Part shown: piece after piece, positions 57,680-64,000 of the stretch | How positions within the stretch are numbered: position 1 is the stretch's first letter | How the letters are laid out: each line of letters begins with the position of its first letter | NCBI GenBank assembly: GCA_013368315.1 | Contig: JAACJM010000006.1 | Coordinates: forward strand, 372,001-436,000 | Direction: 5' to 3' | DNA length: 64,000 nucleotides | Origin: Tetrapyrgos nigripes | Lineage: Eukaryota > Basidiomycota > Agaricomycetes > Agaricales > Campanellaceae | The notes under the pieces: model-generated | Seen by the model: the letters and a program-made list of their open reading frames with translations, nothing else | What the model was told of the DNA's origin: nothing | Databases searched by the model: none | Made by a program: the position numbers and the translations under genes

Positions 57680-60600
57680 TACCCAGCTGTATTATGATAT
57701 TGGTACTGCATCGCCTCTATTACTGCAGCATCCACTTGATGACTAAGGAGTGCCAGCAGACTGAGCCAAAAGTCAGTACTCACTGCACATGGATGGTACC
57801 ATAAACTGATTCTTGACAGGACTTGTATCATAGTCTTTCTTCGTGTTGCGGTGGAATGGCAAAACTTGAAATGTGTAAGTGAGGTGGCCAAGGACATGCC
57901 AAATCTGGAATTGCAGGAACAGCTTGCAGGGAGCTGGTCATCGAATGTCCTGCGTGCCCACTACCTGAAAAGAACTTGCCTCCAGACTGGCTCCTCCAGT
58001 TTGCTCATTTCTCATTTGCCCTGATGCCCAGTATTAATATATGGGTCTGATTCCTCTATACACTTTTCCTAGCACTAGATGCAAACTTTTGACTGTGTAA
58101 TCAGATTGTCTCCAATGAACGCAAAAGTCCATTGCTGGGAGATGGATTTGCCTATCTTTGTCCAAGTACACCATACAAGGAACACATCCTGAAATATGTG
58201 GACCAGGAGGATGTACATCAATCTGCCTGAGCATCTTGATGGTGCATTAACTTTTCAAAGATGAGCAATTGCTCAGGTTTTCAAGCTATGATGCTGTCAA
58301 ATGTCTAGAATATTGTAGGGCTCCAGGTCAGTGGCATGGCAGGGGTATGTTGTGGGAGACACTGTATGTGGTGTGCTTCAGGTCTTGGAGATCTCCAGAA
58401 AGGAGAAAGGTACGCTGTTCCAGATTAATTGGAAGAATCTATCAAAATGAACCATTTTTCCAGATACTGTAACATCGATTTTGTCTTTTGGTGTACAATC
58501 TGCATTGTCATTTCTTATAATATTGCCTGCCAGTGGAGTCTGAATTTCTGGAACCAAATCCAGGCCCTGGATCAAGATTTCAAATTCAAGTTCACTGAAT
58601 TGGGTTTCAAGTTCCTTGTCCCCAAATTCCACCTATGGGCACACCAGCCACATTGCCACACTAGGTTCAACTTTGACTACACTCCAGGGTGTGGGGAGAC
58701 TCACAGTGAAGTAATTGAAGAGGGATGGACATTGTCAAACAAGGCAGCTGTGCAGACCAAAGAGATGGGACCTGGAGCCCAGGCTCAGACCCTGGATGAC
58801 ATCTTTGGATTTCACAACTATCTCAACATGGAAAATCTCAGTAAGTTGTGAATATGTGATTAAGTGGACATCTGATCATTGTGTAGACAATGTCATCACC
58901 ACACACCTGGTCTCTGCCTGCAAGGAATTCCATCAATTCTATAGTGATTTTGACCAGTGAAACTTGGGAAGATCATGTCTTGATTCATGGGGGAAAAGCA
59001 TTCTTGATTGGGAGAAAGATTGGGGCAAAATGATGCCCTGTCCATACAAAGACAAGAACACAGGTAAGTGTGGTCACCCAAATTGGAGAAATAAATTTTG
59101 ACATTGGTATTGTAGCCAATTCAAAGGACCAGTTCAAGCTGCTCCAGCTTGAGATGGCTGAAGAGGAAGCTGCCCATGTCAGTCATGGTGAAGGCCTGAG
59201 GTATCCTAGCAGCCCACAAAGATTTATTGCAACTGGTATAGAGCTACAGGAGTCACAGTATGTGTCTGATATATCAATACCCTCCTATACTGATGAAGAT
59301 GTTAAGACAAAGTCTTATGTTATTCAGCACAGTCAACAAGACACTCACACTGACGCAACAGTTGGAACTCATGAAGTGGCACTCCTCACTTCTGAAATGC
59401 ATCCTTCATTTTCAGACACTCCAAAGATTGTTGATGCTGGGGCTTGCTGATGTTCTGAGTCCAGAGGACTGGAACCAGATTAATGAACCAGATACCATGC
59501 ATCCAGAGAAATTTCCAATGTTGCTGCCTTCAGACTGTGGGACTGCTTCTGCTTGTGCCAGAGCATGCCTAGGATCATTACCAGAGATGGAAGCAAGAAT
59601 ACAGTTTTGTGAGGCAATGAATGCTTTGGAGGGAGTTTGTGATAGACTTAGAGCACGAACGACAGCTACATGATACAAGATGTGGAATCTCAGTGGACAG
59701 GTAGAGTGCACCAAATCAGGTGGAGTTCTTTGGCAAATTGACATCTGGATCCATAGCCGAAAGATCCAGTACTGGGAAGCACGAGCCACTCTGCTGCAGC
59801 TATGGGGGCCAGGAGAATGGGAGAAGCAATTGCTGGAACTGAAGGATGAGGATGTATGAGGGATAAATGAGAGGGCTTTGACAAGGGAAGAGCAAGCTGA
59901 GCATAGTGAGCAGTTGGAAAGACTGTGCCAGAGTGGTGCATTCACTTCAGAGGATGCTGACAAAGAGTATTTGGTCTGGCAGGGAATAACTTCTCAAGTC
60001 CGAGGTGAAAAGAACTGGACATTGTCATGGATATGGTATGGAAACACTTCATCAGAAGATGATCTGGAGTTCATGACTGGTGGGTGCTTATAGGTGCTCA
60101 TCATTTTGCCTGATTTTGATGATTTTGATTTTACTTTATTAAGTGATCTGAATTGAGTGGTGTAAAGCTCATGCCCACATGCTACACCAAAAGGAAGAAG
60201 TCATGCTTCTCACCAAAGAGTTGAGACAAATGTCTGCATATATGAGATGGAGGGCAAGTTGGTGGAGAGACAGACTGGTGGGAAATCAGGGAATGGTTGC
60301 CAAGGGGTATCTGAAGCTCTTGAGGAAGGGCTGAATATGTATGCACTTCAGCAGAACCAGTTTTGCATTAAATGAGCAAAACTGATTGAGGCCCAGTGGG
60401 GCAGACTACAACAGGATGCTTTACAGGCTCTGGGCTGAGAGAGAAATCTTCCCACTTTGACTGTGGATCTAGATCTTGTAGAAGGTGGGGAGGTTCCTGC
60501 AGGGGGTCTTGTTGCTGGCTGAGGTCAATATATCACAGGATTAGGTCAGTATTGTGGCTTATATCCAACAAGCCAGCATATATGTACACCTGGCTCCAGT

Positions 60601-60739
60601 ATATGTATGTTGAACTGATGTATGTATGTTCGCCCAGTGAGCAGGATATTGGACAGATATGCATATGTAGTTGTACATAATTGAATGGCACATTGTTTAA
60701 ACTAATGACAGTATAGAACCATGACCCCTGAGAGGTAGC

Positions 60740-61850
60740 ATAAACCTACGTACATCTTATCCAGAGTCTGATACTGGGCTTTGAGCTTGAGGTGATGGTC
60801 GTTCTCCTCAAGGACCTCATAGCACAAGCAAGTCTGAATGGCAAATACCACCATGCCTTGCTGATCTCATAGACTTGGCAACAGCTACAAACTAGTTCAG
60901 CATGGATGGACCTGATCTCATCAGCAGCAGCCATACAATGTTGCATAATGTCAAGGCCAGAAATAATCAGTAACATAACGTTGGTGGGGTCCCTGTCATG
61001 GCAATGGTGAACTAAATTTTTAGTATCATCAGTAGAAGATCTCAGTGTCAAAGCATGTTGTGATCGCACCTTGTTCTGCTACCCAGTCTTCAGCACTAAG
61101 CTCAGCAAGCATACACTCTTCCTCCTCGTCAAATCCAAAGGGAGGATGATTCCAGTTCAAAGAACCATATGACAAGCTTAGTCTCCCAGTTATACTGGCT
61201 CAGAATGCCTCCAAGTGATGGTACAATCAAATCTCCTCAGCTTGGTCATGGGCAGATCCCCAGCCACAGACCAACCATCATTTGCCATACATGAAATCCC
61301 TGACGTTTTGACAGTCTGTTGGCAATATGAGAAGGGGAACACCTCCTGGAGGTTTGATTTGATCATTCCTGAAATAAGATAAGTAGTATCCCTGAATGTG
61401 TGTTGAGACTCACCAATATGACAGAGGCTCTTCCACTTTGTATATCTAGCTCCAGTCACCATCACAGCCATCTGGATGTCTTTTGAACAAATGGATCTGT
61501 TCGATGAGGGCAAAATATTCTTTTGCCTCATTGACCAACTCATCCTCAGTAGGCTGATGAGTATAAATGTTGTTGTCAGGAGAGCACTAAGATGAGATAG
61601 GTGAGCAATTAAGCAGAGAGGGATATAAAACAAAGAGACATATCATACATTGATGACCACTGTGGTAGGGGAGGGAATCCTGTTGAGAGCCATCCTGGTT
61701 GTGTTGGGGAGGAAGGAATAAATAACATGATCTTGTTTGGGGGTCTTTAAAGTTATCCCAAAAAGTGTATGTTACTATGTAGCAAGCCACAATGACTTGG
61801 AAAAATAGTTGTGCCAACGGAAGTCGAATTGTGGTTCCTGACCTGGGACC
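60740..61850 (-). pseudogene. Unidentified decayed gene in the KDZ element
   Basis: Minus-strand pieces that look coding in changing frames: YTHQPTEDELVNEAKEYFAL and IEQIHLFKRHPDGCDGDW (near 61570-61450), PPGGVPLLILPTDCQNVRDF (near 61350-61280), NWNHPPFGFDEEEECMLAEL (near 61160-61100) and later MLLIISGLDIMQHCMAAADE. Stops and frameshifts separate them. An acidic protein of unknown family; possibly the second gene carried by this transposon. Confidence 0.4.
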
Positions 61851-62490
61851 TTCTTGTGTATAGATATATTGAGAGCAGTGTTTATCATCCTGATGTGCCC
61901 ACTGGTATACATGTACTGGGGTAGGATTGTAGGAGTTGCCATTAAAGTATTAATCTTAACTGTCTACTGCTCACCTTAGACACTCGATTGAGGCTGAATA
62001 TTAACTGCCATTTGGTTTAGTGATACTATGCATCTACACTATCTGCATTAAGCTTGACTTGACTTGACTTGCTGAAGGAAATGTGTGTTCAACTCTTGCA
62101 ACAACCACATGGTCAAAACCAACCCCAACCTTCAATTAAGCAAGGGTTGTTATTTGCATCTTCTCTTTCTAGGTTTTTTTTTTTTTTTGGCTCTCCACCA
62201 TTGTTCTACACAGACTGTCAACCCATACGACAACATGTGTGATGGCAGTCATCACATGACTACCCTAATTGAGATGCAAAGTAGATGCAATTGCATGTTT
62301 GGGCCTCATATGTATTTCTTTAGTACATTTCTCATTTCCTGGGCACAAGGACTTTCTAGGTTTCCATTTAAATTTAAAAGTGATACTGTAGCTACTCTAC
62401 AGCAAAACTTACACTTCACTTTTTGTTCGAGCATCCATATATGCGTATTGGCTCATAAGTGTATATCAGCCTATTCATGTAGGTAGGAGC

Positions 62491-62706
62491 TGTTGAATTG
62501 GCGAATTAGTAAGCAGCCATCAACATTAGATTAGATGTAGATTAGATAGTAATCTAGTTAGTTACGCTTACTTACATCAGTAGTTCTTAGATAAGTAGTC
62601 ACATGTACCATCTAGAACAGTATATAAGGGCTCGTAGATTGCCCTACAAGAATAAGGATTTCCCTTAACACTCATCGCTCTTAACCTCTAACAAATCGCT
62701 CTAACA
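62491..62706 (+). mobile_element. Solo-LTR-like sequence
   Basis: Starts TGTTGAATTGGCGAATTAG and ends CGCTCTAACA, about 216 bp, with a TATATAAGG box (62620-62628) followed by a pyrimidine-rich leader, the usual build of a small basidiomycete Copia-type LTR. No matching partner, primer site or clear 5-bp target duplication could be confirmed. Confidence 0.4.
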
Positions 62707-62759
62707 AGCACTTTTACATCCCCAGGTAAGTATGCAGTTGCCGCTACGTATATAGAACA

Positions 62760-63300
62760 TAGCCTGCTCAACAGGAGCTTGTTGGCCATCACTATCCAGG
62801 ATGAGAACAGCATCTTGGCCTTGCAGATTGGAGTCTCTCTGGGGGCTGACAGTTTAGGATTCAAGGATCAAAGCAATACTCATCGCTGAGGATATAAGTA
62901 TGTTGCATCATATACATATACTGGTGGCATATAGTGGGCTGGCCCACTCATGTAGTCAGGAGCTCATCAGTCATCACTATCTAGCTTGAGTTTGCTATTC
63001 TGGTGTCTCTGAGGGCTGAAAGTTGAGGATTCAAGGATTGAGGCAATCTACTGATTGTTCAGGATATATCTATGTCATATCCTATAGTGGGATATTATTA
63101 ATGGTGATGCCGCCCACATATAAATTTTTCCCCCCTATGCAGTTAGCATCTTCTGAACTCAATTGCTAAGCATCCATATACACGTATTGGCCCATAGATG
63201 TATATCAGTCCATTCAGGTAGGTGGTAGCTCATTGGCCTTCACTATCCTGGTGTGTCTCCAGGGGTTGTGAGTTTAAGCTTTTAGGACATCTACTCCTCC
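62760..63300. repeat. Degenerate tandem repeats near the right arm
   Basis: About three diverged units of some 150-200 bp share AGGAGCTNNTNGNCCATCACTATC, then GTCTCT.GGGGCTGA and GAGGATTCAAGGAT. A CATCCATATA.GCGTATTGGC block also occurs at 62430 and 63170. No gene. Confidence 0.6.
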
Positions 63301-63477
63301 TAGACAATATATATATATTGCCTGCACTGCATCAACCCAATACAAGAATGCCATGTCTCAAACAATCCGTCAAACAAGGGCGATGATTAACCACTGCATA
63401 GAAGGAAGAACAGGACCAGGGTCTGCCTGGAGACCACACACATATTGCCCCATATCTATATACCAACCAATGACTTC

Positions 63478-64000
63478 ATAGTTTAGGGTACTCACTTAGG
63501 AGAAAGGACTCGTTCCAATATATACATGGAATCATATATGTATATTCAGCACTGATGCATGACCCTGATACAAGATTATTGTGTCTCAAGCAATCCATCA
63601 AACAAGGGCACCCATGATTAACCACTGCATAGAAGGCTGACCAGGACTAGGGTCTGCCTGGAGACCACACACATATTGCCCCATATCTATATACCGAGCA
63701 ATGGCATCGAGAGAATGCTTGAAGGACGTCATGCTGGCAAACAGCTCATGGCACAATAATATGAGAATCATCATCTGAAACCACATGGATGAGGGGCCAG
63801 CTGCCTCTGAGCCTGGTATACATACACACACAGCCATCCCCTTAGGGAGCCAATTGTATAACCCTGCAGACAATTCTGAATTACGTTGCAAGTAATGAGC
63901 ATTGTCAGTATGCTTCTATAGTCAGAATCATGAGCTCCCTTGACAGGCTTGTAGCAGACCTTGCTGTATATATAAGGTACCACCAAAGGGCACCATACTA
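63478..64000. repeat. Right arm of the KDZ element's long inverted repeat
   Basis: Inverted copy of 52608-53115. It contains an extra partial duplication: the GGTCTGCCTGGAGACCACAC block occurs at 63653 and again at 63421, outside the arm. The arm runs off the window. Confidence 0.75.

Larger units (their letters stand above)
55894..60510 (+). pseudogene. KDZ transposase with CxC2 cluster, heavily decayed
   Basis: KDZ transposases move large DNA transposons of fungi. Order seen: N-terminal acidic part (about 56190-56470), CxC2 cysteine cluster (56489-57034: CCAAECTAPGIYQC, LFCKSC, HWIEV, LGLHLQLGH, FCRCLGCPKN, YDYYSPYE), then after a MITE FLRVAVEWQNLK and ECPACPLPEKNLPPDW, DANF and SPLLGDGFAYLCPSTPYKEH, LGDLQKGERY, SYNIACQWSLNFW, FLVPKFHLWAHQ, GCGETHSEVIEEGW, EMGPGAQAQTLDD, and a C-terminal WGPGEWEKQLLELKDEDV with RASWWRDR. 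Introns 58410-58463 and 58841-58886 are still recognisable. Stops include TAG 56486-56488, TGA 58090-58092 and TGA 58958-58960, plus frameshifts (for example near 60150). Clearly inactive. Confidence 0.85.
52608..64000 (+). mobile_element. Large decayed KDZ-type DNA transposon, cut by the window end
   Basis: The region between two long inverted arms (52608-53115 and 63478-64000) carries a KDZ (Kyakuja-Dileera-Zisupton) transposase pseudogene with its CxC2 cysteine cluster, a second coding remnant on the minus strand and many degenerate repeats. The right arm reaches the last base, so the true terminus and target duplication may lie outside. Base use is AT-richer than the host genes, with many ATATA words. 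Confidence 0.7.

Noticed and set aside
60740..61850. A TET/JBP dioxygenase gene carried by the KDZ element
   Set aside because: Such genes are known passengers, but no HxD...H...R iron and oxoglutarate motif was found on either strand.
1..64000. CRISPR arrays, bacterial operons, riboswitches
   Set aside because: Spliceosomal introns and fungal gene families show a eukaryotic nuclear sequence; tandem repeats here are minisatellites without spacer structure.

Overview
The window is nuclear DNA of a filamentous fungus, almost certainly a mushroom-forming basidiomycete (Agaricomycetes). The genes carry many short introns of about 50-80 bp with GT...AG borders. Several families are typical of these genomes: KDZ transposase with its CxC2 cysteine cluster, a Mutator-like transposase with a GCM-type zinc finger, a DIRS-type reverse transcriptase, Zn2Cys6 and HMG-box regulators, single-pass surface proteins and small secreted cysteine-containing proteins. 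The species cannot be told from the sequence alone.

Layout. 0-5 kb: a degenerate transposon end, then the first of three paralogous genes for membrane proteins with a KRE9/KNH1-like N-terminal domain. This copy is broken by a 1.2 kb foldback element and has a TA-flanked MITE in intron 1. 4.8-7.1 kb: a non-autonomous Mutator-like element with a Harbinger fragment nested in it. 8.5-10.6 kb: a coiled-coil surface protein and a small secreted protein with a beta/gamma-crystallin-like pattern. 13.7-19 kb: the intact second KRE9/KNH1-like paralogue, a possible small secreted peptide, a tRNA-Glu(UUC) and another single-pass membrane protein. 19.9-23.4 kb: a Zn2Cys6 transcription factor gene with two in-frame TGA codons. 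23.9-30.2 kb: a 6.26 kb Mutator-like element with 9-bp target duplications; its decayed transposase gene ends in a USP-like cysteine protease region. 30.5-34.8 kb: a MITE abutting a DIRS/Ngaro-like element with split direct repeats. 34.9-38.4 kb: a broken DUF6729-like transposase and a near-perfect 1.76 kb palindrome that has copied the 3' end of the adjacent HMG-box gene (38.2-39.7 kb). 39.9-41.2 kb: two related foldback elements. 41.3-43 kb: another single-pass surface protein. 43.8-45.7 kb: duplicated intron-exon modules that could not be resolved into a gene. 46.7-48.5 kb: the third KRE9/KNH1-like paralogue. 48.8-51.5 kb: alcohol dehydrogenase fragments and small secreted protein genes. 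52.6 kb to the window end: a large decayed KDZ element with long inverted arms, itself split by a MITE carrying six TTAGGG telomere-type repeats.

How it fits together. The host genes are mainly surface and secreted proteins plus two regulators. They form no obvious pathway, but they share an architecture: Ser/Thr-rich ectodomain, one membrane segment, and a basic cytosolic tail, often ending in a PPxY motif. About half the window is transposon, many elements are nested or were inserted into genes, and several coding losses are CGA-to-TGA or TGG-to-TGA type changes. Gene models are my own splice reconstructions. Where exon lengths keep frame from start to stop the confidence is higher.
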